A stretch of DNA of 64,000 bases from Claveliimonas acetigenes (GCF_025567385.1 NZ_JAOQJU010000015.1:1-64000); one strand, 5' to 3'; counted from the stretch's first letter, positions 23,161 through 32,184 are shown. The notes: generated from the letters alone by a model not told the origin. Program-made: numbers and translations.

Positions 23161-25962
23161 ATGGGAAATCCCTCAGAAAATAAAGAGACAAACCAAACAA
23201 AAAAGAATATCTGCCTGGGCATCCTCGCCCATGTGGATTCGGGGAAAACGACGTTATCCGAGAGCATTTTATATCTGTGCGGCAGTATAAGAAAATTAGG
23301 AAGGGTGGATCATGGAGATGCCTTTCTTGACAATTTTGAATTAGAGAGAAGCAGAGGAATCACCATCTTTTCCAAGCAGGCGGTATTTGACCTGGGGAAT
23401 ACACGGTTTACACTTCTTGACACGCCGGGCCACGTGGATTTTTCGGCAGAGATGGAGCGGACGCTGCAGGTTCTGGACTGCGCGGTTCTGGTGGTCAGTG
23501 GAGCGGATGGCGTGCAGGGGCACACCCGGACGCTTTGGAATCTGCTGAAGCGTTACCAGATTCCCACTTTTCTATTTGTCAACAAGATGGATCAGGCGGG
23601 GGCAGATGAAGAGAAAATTCTGGAGGAATTGAAGAAACGTCTGAGTGATAACTGTGTGAGATTTAATGGAGAAGAGCAGGAAGATACTTCCTGGGAAAAT
23701 GTTGCCGTATGTGAGGAGGCTGCGCTGGAAGAATATCTGGAAGAAGGACGGCTCGCGGATCAAACCATTATTCGGATGATAGCAGAACGCAAGGTCTTCC
23801 CGTGCTATTTCGGCTCCGCATTAAAAGTACAGGGAGTGCAGGAGTTTTTGGATGGCCTGGAGAAATATACAGGAGAAGGATTTCTTAAGTGGAATGCGGT
23901 GGAAGAAGGGGATAAATTCGGCGCAAAGGTTTACAAAATTTCTAGGGACGGACAAGGCAGCAGGCTGACTTATATGAAGATTGTGAGTGGAACCTTGAAG
24001 GTGAAGGATATCTTAAGCGGCAGAGGGAAAGACGGAGAGGCCTGGGAGGAAAAAGTAAATCAGATCCGCGTCTATTCCGGCGAGAAATATGAGCTTGTCC
24101 AGGAAGCTCATAAGGGAATGGTCTGTGCGGCCACAGGTCTGAATGCTACTTATCCGGGAGAAGGATTGGGGATTGTATGTGCGTCAGAAGAGCCGGTGTT
24201 AGAGCCGGTGCTGAATTATCAGGTTCGGCTGCCTGAAGGGTGCGATATCCATAATATGCTGCAGAATCTGCGCCAGCTGGAAGAAGAAGACCCTATGCTT
24301 CGGACCACGTGGAATGAAGAACTGGGGGAGATTCATGTGCAGCTGATGGGGGAAGTGCAGACGGAGATTCTGCAGGACATCATCAAAGAGCGGTTCGGCG
24401 TGGAAGTGACTTTTGGTACGGGGAACATTGTATACAAGGAAACAATAGGAACAACAGTAGAAGGAGTGGGGCATTTTGAGCCGCTGCGCCATTATGCAGA
24501 AGTACATCTGGTTATGGAGCCGGGCGATCCGGGAAGCGGAATGGTACTTGCTTCTGATTGCAGTGAGGACATGTTGGATAAGAACTGGCAGCGGCTGATA
24601 CTCACCCATTTGGCAGAGAAGAGCCACAGGGGCGTGCTTATTGGCGCAGAGCTTACTGATGTGAAAATCACGCTGGCAGCAGGACGGGCTCATTTGAAAC
24701 ACACAGAAGGCGGGGACTTCCGGCAGGCGACTTATCGGGCGGTGCGCCAGGGGCTGATGCAGGCAGAAAGCATCCTGTTGGAACCATATTATGAATTTCG
24801 TCTGGAAATCCCGGCGGAAACGGTAGGGCGCGCGCTTACGGATATACAGCGGATGTCAGGAGAATTTCATCCGCCGGAGACGGTGGGAGAGATGGCGGTG
24901 ATAACCGGGAGCGCTCCGGTGGCGGAAATGCAGGGATATCAGATGGAAGTTACCGGTTATACCAAAGGACAGGGAAGACTCGCCTGTATTTTCAGGGGAT
25001 ACAAGCCCTGTCATAATGCAGAGGAAATCATAGAAGCCAGTGGATACGATGCAGAAAGGGATTTGGCAAATCCGACAGGCTCTGTGTTCTGTGCCCATGG
25101 CGCCGGATTCAACGTACCCTGGGATCAGGTGCCGGATTACATGCATATAGAGAGCCAGTTGAAGAAACGGGAAGCAGAAGCAGCGGCAGCGCACAATGGG
25201 TTGCAGAATGTGGAACAGGACGAAACTCAGAGTATGGCTCGGAGCACGGCAGGAGCTGCGGGGGCAGCAGGGAGAAGAATATCCTGGAATGCACAAGAAG
25301 ACAAAGAACTGGAAGAGATATTTATCCGGACTTATGGGAAAATCGAACGCCGGACGGCAGGTTCTTCGAAAACTGTAAATCAGGACAGAACAGAAAAATC
25401 CGGAAAAAAAGAAGAAACAATCCAGGAATACCTGTTGGTAGATGGTTACAACATCATATTTGCATGGGATGATTTGAAAGAACTTGCCAAAGATAATATT
25501 GAAGCGGCGAGGAATAAGCTGATGGATGTCCTGTGCAATTACCAGGGCTTTAAGAAGTGTGCGGTAATCCTGGTGTTTGATGCTTATCGGGTGGAAGGGT
25601 ATACGATGGAAATCCAGAAATACCACAATATCCATGTAGTATACACCAAAGAAGCAGAAACGGCGGATCAGTACATCGAGAAGGTGGTTCATCAGATCGG
25701 GCGAAAGTACAATGTAACGGTGGCTACATCCGACGGCGTGGAGCAGGTGGTTACACTGGGACAGGGCGGAAGACTGATATCCGCAAGGGAGTTCCGGGAA
25801 GAGGTAGAAATCGTGCGGCGTCAGATTCACGAAGAAGCTGAGAATCACAGGGAGAGCAGGAAAAATTATCTTTTTGACCATATGGATAAAGACATGGCAG
25901 AAGAAATGGAAGAAGTCAGGCTGGGACGAAAGACGATCTCAGATGAAGATACGTCTTGTTAA
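23161..25962 (+). CDS. EF-G/Tet(M)-like ribosomal GTPase fused to a YacP/Rae1-like NYN nuclease domain
   Basis: 933 residues. Residues about 16-650 are a translation GTPase of the EF-G/ribosomal-protection type: G1 AHVDSGKTT (24-32), G2 SRGITIFS, G3 DTPGHVDF, G4 NKMD, domain III LRQLEEEDPML and LGEIHVQLMGEVQTEIL, domain IV GNIVYKETI, domain V. After a low-complexity linker (about 665-750), residues 757-933 are an NYN domain: VDGYNIIFAWDD, VFDAYRVEG, ETADQYIEKVVHQIG, VTVATSDGVEQ, with the acidic residues expected for activity. B. subtilis YacP/Rae1 is a ribosome-associated A-site mRNA endonuclease, so a factor that binds ribosomes and cuts mRNA is plausible. Such proteins are often labelled tetracycline resistance, which this sequence does not prove. 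The gene is monocistronic and converges with the next gene with a 4-bp overlap. Confidence 0.85.
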   Translation: MGNPSENKETNQTKKNICLGILAHVDSGKTTLSESILYLCGSIRKLGRVDHGDAFLDNFELERSRGITIFSKQAVFDLGNTRFTLLDTPGHVDFSAEMERTLQVLDCAVLVVSGADGVQGHTRTLWNLLKRYQIPTFLFVNKMDQAGADEEKILEELKKRLSDNCVRFNGEEQEDTSWENVAVCEEAALEEYLEEGRLADQTIIRMIAERKVFPCYFGSALKVQGVQEFLDGLEKYTGEGFLKWNAVEEGDKFGAKVYKISRDGQGSRLTYMKIVSGTLKVKDILSGRGKDGEAWEEKVNQIRVYSGEKYELVQEAHKGMVCAATGLNATYPGEGLGIVCASEEPVLEPVLNYQVRLPEGCDIHNMLQNLRQLEEEDPMLRTTWNEELGEIHVQLMGEVQTEILQDIIKERFGVEVTFGTGNIVYKETIGTTVEGVGHFEPLRHYAEVHLVMEPGDPGSGMVLASDCSEDMLDKNWQRLILTHLAEKSHRGVLIGAELTDVKITLAAGRAHLKHTEGGDFRQATYRAVRQGLMQAESILLEPYYEFRLEIPAETVGRALTDIQRMSGEFHPPETVGEMAVITGSAPVAEMQGYQMEVTGYTKGQGRLACIFRGYKPCHNAEEIIEASGYDAERDLANPTGSVFCAHGAGFNVPWDQVPDYMHIESQLKKREAEAAAAHNGLQNVEQDETQSMARSTAGAAGAAGRRISWNAQEDKELEEIFIRTYGKIERRTAGSSKTVNQDRTEKSGKKEETIQEYLLVDGYNIIFAWDDLKELAKDNIEAARNKLMDVLCNYQGFKKCAVILVFDAYRVEGYTMEIQKYHNIHVVYTKEAETADQYIEKVVHQIGRKYNVTVATSDGVEQVVTLGQGGRLISAREFREEVEIVRRQIHEEAENHRESRKNYLFDHMDKDMAEEMEEVRLGRKTISDEDTSC

Positions 25963-26645
25963 ATTCCAGCCAGTGCATTCATTTTATCAAATGTAAAATG
26001 ATTAAATACAGCGATAGACCGTCCGACGCCGATGACTGCAAGAACCGTTCCGACGCCGATTCCCACCAGATGGCCGGAGAGGGCAAGCCCCAGTATGATG
26101 GTGACAGAAATGCATAGAAGGTCAAAACAATTTTTTGTGAAGCCCACACTCTTTCCAAAACAGTCGGAGAGGGCCTGTACAATTCCATCGCCGGGATTGG
26201 GAATGATGCGCATGTTTAGAGACATGGCAGCCCCAATTCCGGTTAATATAATTGCAATTATCAGGAAAAACAGCCGTCCGGCGAAGCTCCCGGCAAAACT
26301 TCCCGCATATGCAGTCTGCAAATCGGGAATCAGAGCGCCGAATATATTTAGAAATCTGGTAAAAACTAAGCTCAGAGGAAGCTGAAGGATATCCTTTAAA
26401 AGAAGAGCTTTCAAGCTGCCGGTATGGTGAGAGACATGCAGAAGCATCTCCACTACAATAAAAAGCGTATAAAGCGCCAGTGTTATATTTCCAAAATTCA
26501 GATTCCATATATCCGAAACGCAGAATGCGACAGATATAATGGGCGAAACTCCCAGCCCTGTTTTGGTATTTAATGTAATGCCAAGCGCCAGGATTAAAAG
26601 CCCCGCAGCGTAAAAGAAACCTCGATATATCTTTTCTTTTGTCAT
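25959..26645 (-). CDS. YczE/YitT-like integral membrane protein (DUF6198 type)
   Basis: A 228-residue protein with six hydrophobic helices (FFYAAGLLILALGITLNTKT, LFFLIIAIILTGIGAAMSLN, IILGLALSGHLVGIGVGTVL). The motifs GLGVSPI near the first helix and NPGDGIVQALS are shared by the YczE/YyaS-type family of unknown transport function. A short AGSFAGSFAG duplication lies in a loop. The end overlaps the GTPase-NYN gene by 4 bp, tail to tail. Confidence 0.75.
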   Translation of the reverse strand: MTKEKIYRGFFYAAGLLILALGITLNTKTGLGVSPIISVAFCVSDIWNLNFGNITLALYTLFIVVEMLLHVSHHTGSLKALLLKDILQLPLSLVFTRFLNIFGALIPDLQTAYAGSFAGSFAGRLFFLIIAIILTGIGAAMSLNMRIIPNPGDGIVQALSDCFGKSVGFTKNCFDLLCISVTIILGLALSGHLVGIGVGTVLAVIGVGRSIAVFNHFTFDKMNALAGI

Positions 26646-26819
26646 AGTCTTAACCTCTTTTTTCCATAATTTCCATTAAGAATTTTAGCACAAATAAATT
26701 TTTTGCGCTATAGTCGATTTTTTGATGTATGTTTTCGGCAAAAAACGATTGTATATTGACGAAAAAACCGCAAAAAGTAACAAAAAGTGTAAATACGCTG
26801 TCGGAGAAAAGATAATCCC

Positions 26820-26848
26820 TTGTAAAAATGAATGGATTTGTGTAAAAT
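26820..26848 (+). promoter_or_regulatory. Probable promoter of the small 2TM protein
   Basis: TTGTAA (26820-26825) and TAAAAT (26843-26848) with a 17-bp spacer, about 60 bp before the start. The rest of the gap (26646-26908) is AT-rich with no recognisable gene. Confidence 0.5.
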
Positions 26849-26908
26849 AGTAAAGGCTCCTGTGAAAGGGATGCAGTTAGAAAACAGTAAGAGAAAAGGA
26901 AATTTGCG

Positions 26909-27133
26909 ATGGAGTACATAAAAAAAGAATGGAAGTCGATTGCAGCCGCTGTGTTGGTGGTAGTGGCTTCTATTGGAATGCTTTATTATAGCAAAGATGC
27001 CGTGGTAAGTGAAGTAGTAGGGGAAAATGTGCCGGTGATTGATCCGCACAAGGCGATTATTGCGGCGATTATTATGATGTTTGTAGGGCTGGGGATTTAT
27101 TTGTTAAGAAGAAAATCATATCCTGCCGAGTAG
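26909..27133 (+). CDS. Small two-helix membrane protein
   Basis: A 74-residue protein: basic N-terminus, helix 1 about 10-27 (SIAAAVLVVVASIGMLYYS), a short outer loop, helix 2 about 48-66 (AIIAAIIMMFVGLGIYLL), then RRKSYP. It lies 42 bp before the capsule dehydratase gene and in the same direction, so it may be co-transcribed. Its promoter-like sequence lies upstream. No family was recognised. Confidence 0.7.
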   Translation: MEYIKKEWKSIAAAVLVVVASIGMLYYSKDAVVSEVVGENVPVIDPHKAIIAAIIMMFVGLGIYLLRRKSYPAE

Positions 27134-27175
27134 ATAATAAACTTTATAAAAAGGAAAGAGAACGGGAAGTTAATT

Positions 27176-29065
27176 ATGAAGATGAGAGAGCGGAAGACAG
27201 AGATGCTCTGGATACACAAAGCCATGCTTCTTGCGTTTATGGACATATTAATTACACTGGCGGTTTATCTGGCAGCACTGCTGATAAGATTTGATTTTTT
27301 ATTTTCACGGATACCGGAAGAATATATACAAGGCTATATATGGTCCATGCCATTCTGGGTCATTGCGACAGTTGTCGTATTTTATGCCTTCAGGCTGTAT
27401 CATAGTGTATGGAGGCTGGCAAGTGTGGCGGAGGTCAGGATGATTCTGACGGCATATATTACTTTGATACCGGTATATGCGGCGGGCATTCTCTTTATGG
27501 ATCTGAAAATGCCCAGATCCTATTATTGCATCGGATACGTATTGTCCGTCTGCGCGACAACAGGAATTCGTTTCTCTTACCGGATACTGCGGGCTTATTC
27601 CAAGCGGAACAGCCAGGTATTCAACGTGAAAGAGCGGGAGCATGTCATGATTATCGGAGCGGGCGCCGTAGGACAGACACTGATAAAGGAACTGATTAAC
27701 TCCGATAAAATGAACGTAAAGGTTTGTTGTATTATTGATGACAATCCGAGCAAGATTGGAAAACAACTGGAAGGAATTCCAATCGTAGGAGACCGTTATG
27801 ACATTATCGAGATGGCGGCAAAATACGATATTGACCGTATTATCTATGCGATTCCGGCTACAACCGGAAAGAACAGAAAAGATATTCTTAACATTTGCAA
27901 GGAAACAAAATGCCGTATGCAGACAGTTCCGGCAGTGTACCAGATTGTAAATGGCGAGGTAAATGTGAGCAAGCTTCGTAATGTTGAAATCACCGACCTA
28001 TTGGGAAGGGCACAGGTGAAGGTCAACAACGAAGAGATATTTGCGGCAATCAAAGGGAAAACGGTTATGGTTACCGGTGGCGGCGGTTCCATCGGAAGCG
28101 AGTTGTGCCGTCAGATTGCCCATGCAGAACCAAAGCAGTTGATAATCTTTGAAATCTATGAAAACAATGCCTATGAGATTCAGCAGGAGTTAAAAAGAAC
28201 TTATCCGAATCTGAATCTAAAGGCGCTGATCGGTTCCGTGCGGAATACGAACCGTATCAACTGGGTCATTGAAAAATACCGTCCGGACATTATTTTCCAT
28301 GCAGCAGCGCATAAACACGTGCCGCTCATGGAGGACAGCCCCAACGAGGCGATTAAAAATAATGTTATCGGAACCTACAAGACCGCAAAAGCAGCCACCA
28401 AGTATGGCGTTAAGAAGTTCGTGCTGATTTCCACAGACAAAGCGGTGAATCCGACCAACATCATGGGGGCGTCCAAGCGTCTCTGCGAGATGGTGGTACA
28501 GATGATGAACCGGGAGAGTTCGAATACCGATTTTGTGGCAGTGCGTTTTGGAAATGTACTGGGAAGTAATGGAAGCGTAATACCACTTTTCAAAAAACAG
28601 ATAGCCGAAGGCGGACCGGTCACGGTAACAGATAAGAACATCATTCGTTATTTTATGACCATACCGGAAGCAGTATCTCTGGTACTGCAGGCTTCCTATT
28701 ATGCCAAAGGCGGAGAAATCTTCGTACTGGATATGGGGGATCCGGTTAAAATCGACGATATGGCGAGAAATCTGATCCGTCTGTCAGGATACAAGCCAGA
28801 TGTAGATATTATGGTAGAATATACCGGACTCAGACCGGGCGAAAAGCTTTTTGAAGAACTTCTGATGGATGAAGAAGGGCTTCAGGAAACAGAAAATGAA
28901 CTGATCCATATCGGAAAGCCCATCGATATGGACGACGAATGGTTCAAAGAGAAGCTTCATGAACTGGATGAAGCAAGCCGTCACGAGGACGGGCATATGA
29001 AAGAGATTGTGGCAGAGATTGTGCCGACTTATCATATTGACAAAACAAAACATGCAGGTGCATAA
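27176..29065 (+). CDS. Membrane-anchored UDP-N-acetylglucosamine 4,6-dehydratase (CapD/PglF type)
   Basis: 629 residues. Four N-terminal helices (about 12-140) are followed by two Rossmann domains: a first nucleotide-binding segment (VMIIGAGAVGQTLIKEL) and a catalytic SDR domain with VMVTGGGGSIGSELCRQI and AAHKHVPLMEDSP. The active-site MxxxK variant is IMGASKRL instead of YxxxK, as in this family. It makes UDP-4-keto-6-deoxy-HexNAc, precursor of amino-deoxy sugars such as QuiNAc or bacillosamine. It is the first capsule gene, separated by about 400 bp from loaP. Confidence 0.93.
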   Translation: MKMRERKTEMLWIHKAMLLAFMDILITLAVYLAALLIRFDFLFSRIPEEYIQGYIWSMPFWVIATVVVFYAFRLYHSVWRLASVAEVRMILTAYITLIPVYAAGILFMDLKMPRSYYCIGYVLSVCATTGIRFSYRILRAYSKRNSQVFNVKEREHVMIIGAGAVGQTLIKELINSDKMNVKVCCIIDDNPSKIGKQLEGIPIVGDRYDIIEMAAKYDIDRIIYAIPATTGKNRKDILNICKETKCRMQTVPAVYQIVNGEVNVSKLRNVEITDLLGRAQVKVNNEEIFAAIKGKTVMVTGGGGSIGSELCRQIAHAEPKQLIIFEIYENNAYEIQQELKRTYPNLNLKALIGSVRNTNRINWVIEKYRPDIIFHAAAHKHVPLMEDSPNEAIKNNVIGTYKTAKAATKYGVKKFVLISTDKAVNPTNIMGASKRLCEMVVQMMNRESSNTDFVAVRFGNVLGSNGSVIPLFKKQIAEGGPVTVTDKNIIRYFMTIPEAVSLVLQASYYAKGGEIFVLDMGDPVKIDDMARNLIRLSGYKPDVDIMVEYTGLRPGEKLFEELLMDEEGLQETENELIHIGKPIDMDDEWFKEKLHELDEASRHEDGHMKEIVAEIVPTYHIDKTKHAGA

Positions 29066-29089
29066 TAGATTGTGATTTGAGTGAAGCTA

Positions 29090-29342
29090 GATTTTTGTGA
29101 CTTTATGCATGGCTGAACATAGCATCTATCAGTTCAGCCATAACAGCTCGAATTAGCTGCTTCGCAGCTTATTTCGTCGCATACGCGGCTAAATTCTCGC
29201 TTATGGCAGAGCGCCATATACAAAGTACATAAAATCTTCGTTTTCAAACAAGTTTGAACTCAGATTTTTATGACTTTGTGCATGGCTGAACTGATAGAAA
29301 AAATTTTCGTGGAGTTGAATCGTCGCCTTGCCGCGTTCAACT
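29090..29342. repeat. Repeat- and hairpin-rich intergenic element upstream of loaP
   Basis: In the 403-bp gap (29066-29468) a 29-bp direct repeat occurs at 29090-29118 and 29263-29291 (27 of 29 identical, ending CATGGCTGAAC). Between them, GGCTGAAC pairs with GTTCAGCC, and imperfect 20-bp inverted repeats at 29137-29157 and 29188-29207 bound a 71-bp block containing an AGCTGC-TTC-GCAGCT hairpin. GTTGAA/TTCAAC forms another hairpin at 29313-29342. This looks like a small palindromic mobile repeat (MITE/REP type) or structured RNA. Confidence 0.55.
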
Positions 29343-29372
29343 GCCCGGAATGTAATAAATGAAGATAATCAT

Positions 29373-29427
29373 CCGCCTGAATGAAGGCGGAATGGCGTAG
29401 CCTACCCTTTTTGGGGTGGGCTGTTTT
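29373..29427 (+). terminator. Two hairpins, the second a terminator, just before loaP
   Basis: CCGCCT/AGGCGG (29373-29390) is followed by a 9-bp stem, AGCCTACCC (29399-29407) with GGGTGGGCT (29414-29422), and GTTTTATT. The second has terminator form. It lies about 40 bp before the loaP start, so it may end upstream transcription or act as an attenuator. Confidence 0.6.
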
Positions 29428-29468
29428 ATTAAAGGCAAGGGATAATAAAAAGAATAGGAGAACTGCCC

Positions 29469-29978
29469 ATGTGGTATGTTGTGCAGACACGCACAGGCAC
29501 AGAGGAAAGCATACGGATACAATGCAAAAAAAATGTATCCGCCGAAGTGCTGGAGCGGTGTTTTATCCCTTATTATGAAGAGCAAAAACGTATCCGTGGA
29601 GAGTGGACAACACAGACGAAAGTCCTTTTCCCCGGGTACGTTTTTATGATTACAGAAAATGTAGAAGCTCTATATGAAGAATTGAAAACAATCATCGGGC
29701 TGACAAAGCTAATCGGAACCGGTGAAGAGATTGTTCCGCTTCAAGAAGAAGAAATCGCTTTCCTGGAGAGTTTCGGCGGTGCAAAGCAAGTGGTAGAGAT
29801 GTCCCAGGGTGTCATCGAACACTCGCAGGTCAAAGTAACATCCGGACCGCTGCAGGGCAAGGAAGGATATATACGGAAGATAGATCGCCACAAGCGCAAA
29901 GCCTGGCTGGACATAGAAATGTTTGGAAGAACACAGAACATCCAGGTAGGGCTGGAGATTGTGGCAAAGATAGAATAG
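29469..29978 (+). CDS. loaP: LoaP-type NusG paralog, processive antiterminator
   Basis: 169 residues: an N-terminal NGN domain (MWYVVQTRTGTEE, RIRGEWTTQTKVLFPGYVFM) and a C-terminal KOW domain (QVKVTSGPLQGKEGYIRKID, KRKAWLDIEMFGR). The spacing and the VLFPGYVFM block match LoaP, which in Firmicutes allows RNA polymerase to pass terminators in long antibiotic or polysaccharide operons. A clear terminator follows 45 bp downstream, before a long run of capsule genes, which is the expected arrangement. The RNA recognition hairpin could not be pinned down. Confidence 0.88.
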   Translation: MWYVVQTRTGTEESIRIQCKKNVSAEVLERCFIPYYEEQKRIRGEWTTQTKVLFPGYVFMITENVEALYEELKTIIGLTKLIGTGEEIVPLQEEEIAFLESFGGAKQVVEMSQGVIEHSQVKVTSGPLQGKEGYIRKIDRHKRKAWLDIEMFGRTQNIQVGLEIVAKIE

Positions 29979-30023
29979 ATGAATATATATAATAGAAGAA
30001 ATGCAGAGTAAGAGAGTAAGGAA

Positions 30024-30046
30024 AAGTCCCTGGAGGGGCTTTTTTT
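30024..30046 (+). terminator. Intrinsic terminator between loaP and the capsule genes, probable LoaP target
   Basis: AAGTCCC / GGGGCTT 7-bp stem with TGGA loop and a run of seven Ts. Genes continue in the same direction 60 bp later, so readthrough control by LoaP is the natural hypothesis. Confidence 0.7.
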
Positions 30047-30108
30047 AGTGGGGAAAGGAAGAAGTGCTCTAAATGGGTAGAAAAAGATAAATGGAGCGTT
30101 AGAAGTAT

Positions 30109-32184
30109 ATGGATAAAAACTTTGCAAAAATAATAGGAATTATAGCGACAAGCGTGTGTGTGGTATTTTGTGGATTGAGCGTTATTGCAAAATTGAAGAA
30201 AAATAATTCTGTATATCAGAATGTTCCGGAAGAAAAAAATGTGCTGGAAGGTCATCGGGTCGTTTTTGTGAAAGATGATCGCGATGCTGAAAATGCAGAT
30301 GGTGTAAGAGGACATTTGGAATCAAGCGGAATGTCAGAATATAAACCTGGAATATATGAGAAATATTTTAAGAGAATTTTAGATGTTGTGTTGTCTTTTA
30401 GTGGCTTGGTTGTTTTATCACCACTTTACCTTGGAATTTCGCTTGCAATTATTATTGATGATCCGGGACCGGTGCTTTTTACACAGAAGCGAATGGGACA
30501 GAATAAAAAGTATTTTAAATTACATAAATTCAGAAGCATGAAAATGTGTACTCCGCATGATGTCCCGACGCATATGTTGGATAATCCGGATAGATATATT
30601 ACAAGAGTAGGAAAATTCTTAAGAGCGCATAGCTTAGATGAACTACCACAGATCTGGGATATTTTTATTGGAAATATGTCAATTATCGGACCTCGGCCAG
30701 CACTATGGAATCAGGATGTGTTAACTGCTGAAAGAGACAAATATGGTGCGAATGATGTTAAGCCCGGGTTAACCGGCTGGGCGCAAATTAATGGAAGGGA
30801 TGAGCTTGAGATTCCTGCGAAAGCAAAACTTGATGGAGAGTATGTGCAAAAAATAGGAATAGGAATTGATATTAAGTGTTTCCTTGATTCTATTGGTGTA
30901 TTTGCGAATGATAACTCTGTTGTCGAAGGTGGTACCGGGGAGTTAAAAAAGCATGAAATGAATGAATCATGTAAAAAATGTGCTGAAGAAAAGAAAAAGA
31001 TACTTGTAATTTGCCAATACTATAAACCGGAGCCTTTTAGGATTTCTGATATTTGCGAAGAAATGGTTCGACGTGGGCATGAAGTGCAGGTTGTTACGGG
31101 GTATCTCAATTATCCGGAAGGAAAAATTTATGATGGATATGGGAAGGGAAAACATATTGACGAAATTATAAACGGTGTAAAAGTACATAGGTGTTTTGAA
31201 ATTCCGAGGGGAACAGGAAGCGTGAAGAGAATGCTTAATTATTATAGTTATGCGGTAACTTCTACAGCCTATGCCTTATCAAGTAAGTGTAGGACTTCTG
31301 ATGGGAAACCATTTGACGTTGTTTTTTGTAATCAGTTAAGTCCTGTGATGATGGCACATGCAGCGATTGGCTATAAAAAAAGATACAAAGTACCAGCTAT
31401 CATGTATTGTCTTGACTTATGGCCGGAAAGTTTGATTGCGGGTGGTATTACAAGAGAGTCTTTGATTTATAAATATTATCATCATGTCAGTAAAAGAATT
31501 TATAGACAGGTGGATAAGATTCTAATTACAAGTCGTATGTTCTCTGACTATTTTAAGAGCGAATTTGGTATTAGAAAAGATAGAATAGAGTATCTTCCAC
31601 AATATGCGGAAGATATTTTCGAAGAAATGCCAATAAAAGAAGAAAATGGAATATTTGATTTTATGTTTGCCGGAAATATAGGAACGATTCAATCCGTGGA
31701 AACAATACTGGAAGCAGCAAATCTTTTGAAAGACGAGCCGGTTCGGTTTCATATCATTGGCGGAGGTACTGATTTGGAAAGATTGCAGAAGATTGGTAAG
31801 AATCTGGAGAATGTAGAGTTTTATGGAAGAAAACCACTTGAGGAAATGCCAGACTTTTATAAAAAGGCAGATGCAATGCTTGTTACATTGGCGGCTGATC
31901 CTGTGCTTAGTCTTACTCTTCCCGGGAAGGTGCAGAGTTATATGGCGGTCGGGAAACCTCTTATTGGTGCGATCGATGGTGAAACAGAAATAGTGATAAA
32001 TGAAGCGCAATGCGGATTCTGTGGTAAAGCAGGTGATGCAATTGAGTTGACTGAGAATATCAGAAAATTTATTGCAAGAGATACAGATAGGAAACTGATG
32101 GGAAAAAATGCAAGAAAATTTTATGAAAAAAATTTTAAGGAATCCATGTATATGGATAAATTAGAAAGTATGGTGGAGATATAA
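30109..32184 (+). CDS. Fused initiating sugar-phosphate transferase and GT4 glycosyltransferase
   Basis: 691 residues. There is an N-terminal helix (about 8-28), then a monotopic phosphoglycosyl transferase (about 80-275): re-entrant helix VVLSFSGLVVLSPLYLG, DDPGPVLFTQKRMGQ, KFRSMK, HSLDELPQIWDIFIGNMSII, GPRP, KPGLTGWAQINGRDEL. From about residue 298 a second enzyme begins: a GT4 transferase of the WbuB type (LVICQYYKPEPFRISDICEE, EVQVVTGYLNYPEGKIYDGY, C-terminal FAGNIGTIQSVETILEA, LPGKVQSYMAVGKPLIGAID). The first domain loads a sugar-1-phosphate on undecaprenyl phosphate; the second likely adds the next sugar. WbuB homologues transfer L-FucNAc, which fits the UDP-FucNAc genes later in the locus. 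Confidence 0.88.
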   Translation: MDKNFAKIIGIIATSVCVVFCGLSVIAKLKKNNSVYQNVPEEKNVLEGHRVVFVKDDRDAENADGVRGHLESSGMSEYKPGIYEKYFKRILDVVLSFSGLVVLSPLYLGISLAIIIDDPGPVLFTQKRMGQNKKYFKLHKFRSMKMCTPHDVPTHMLDNPDRYITRVGKFLRAHSLDELPQIWDIFIGNMSIIGPRPALWNQDVLTAERDKYGANDVKPGLTGWAQINGRDELEIPAKAKLDGEYVQKIGIGIDIKCFLDSIGVFANDNSVVEGGTGELKKHEMNESCKKCAEEKKKILVICQYYKPEPFRISDICEEMVRRGHEVQVVTGYLNYPEGKIYDGYGKGKHIDEIINGVKVHRCFEIPRGTGSVKRMLNYYSYAVTSTAYALSSKCRTSDGKPFDVVFCNQLSPVMMAHAAIGYKKRYKVPAIMYCLDLWPESLIAGGITRESLIYKYYHHVSKRIYRQVDKILITSRMFSDYFKSEFGIRKDRIEYLPQYAEDIFEEMPIKEENGIFDFMFAGNIGTIQSVETILEAANLLKDEPVRFHIIGGGTDLERLQKIGKNLENVEFYGRKPLEEMPDFYKKADAMLVTLAADPVLSLTLPGKVQSYMAVGKPLIGAIDGETEIVINEAQCGFCGKAGDAIELTENIRKFIARDTDRKLMGKNARKFYEKNFKESMYMDKLESMVEI

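Noticed and set aside
23161..25162. Calling the translation GTPase a tetracycline resistance determinant
   Set aside because: Motifs show an EF-G/Tet(M)-type factor, but no resistance-specific residue could be verified, and the nuclease fusion suggests another role.
24856..25881. Long open frame (341 codons) on the minus strand inside the GTPase-NYN gene
   Set aside because: It is antisense to a gene with clear GTPase and NYN motifs, its product has no recognisable domain, and it lacks an RBS; it is a by-product of codon bias.
27844..28644. Minus-strand frames inside the 4,6-dehydratase gene
   Set aside because: Shadow frames of a gene with complete family motifs; no RBS or domain.
29090..29291. 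Transposon ends around loaP
   Set aside because: There are direct and inverted repeats but no transposase or target-site duplication could be shown, so a complete mobile element is not claimed.
29979..30108. LoaP recognition hairpin
   Set aside because: Only weak pairings such as GCTC/GAGC (about 30065-30097) were seen, and they lie after the terminator, not before it; no confident element can be assigned.
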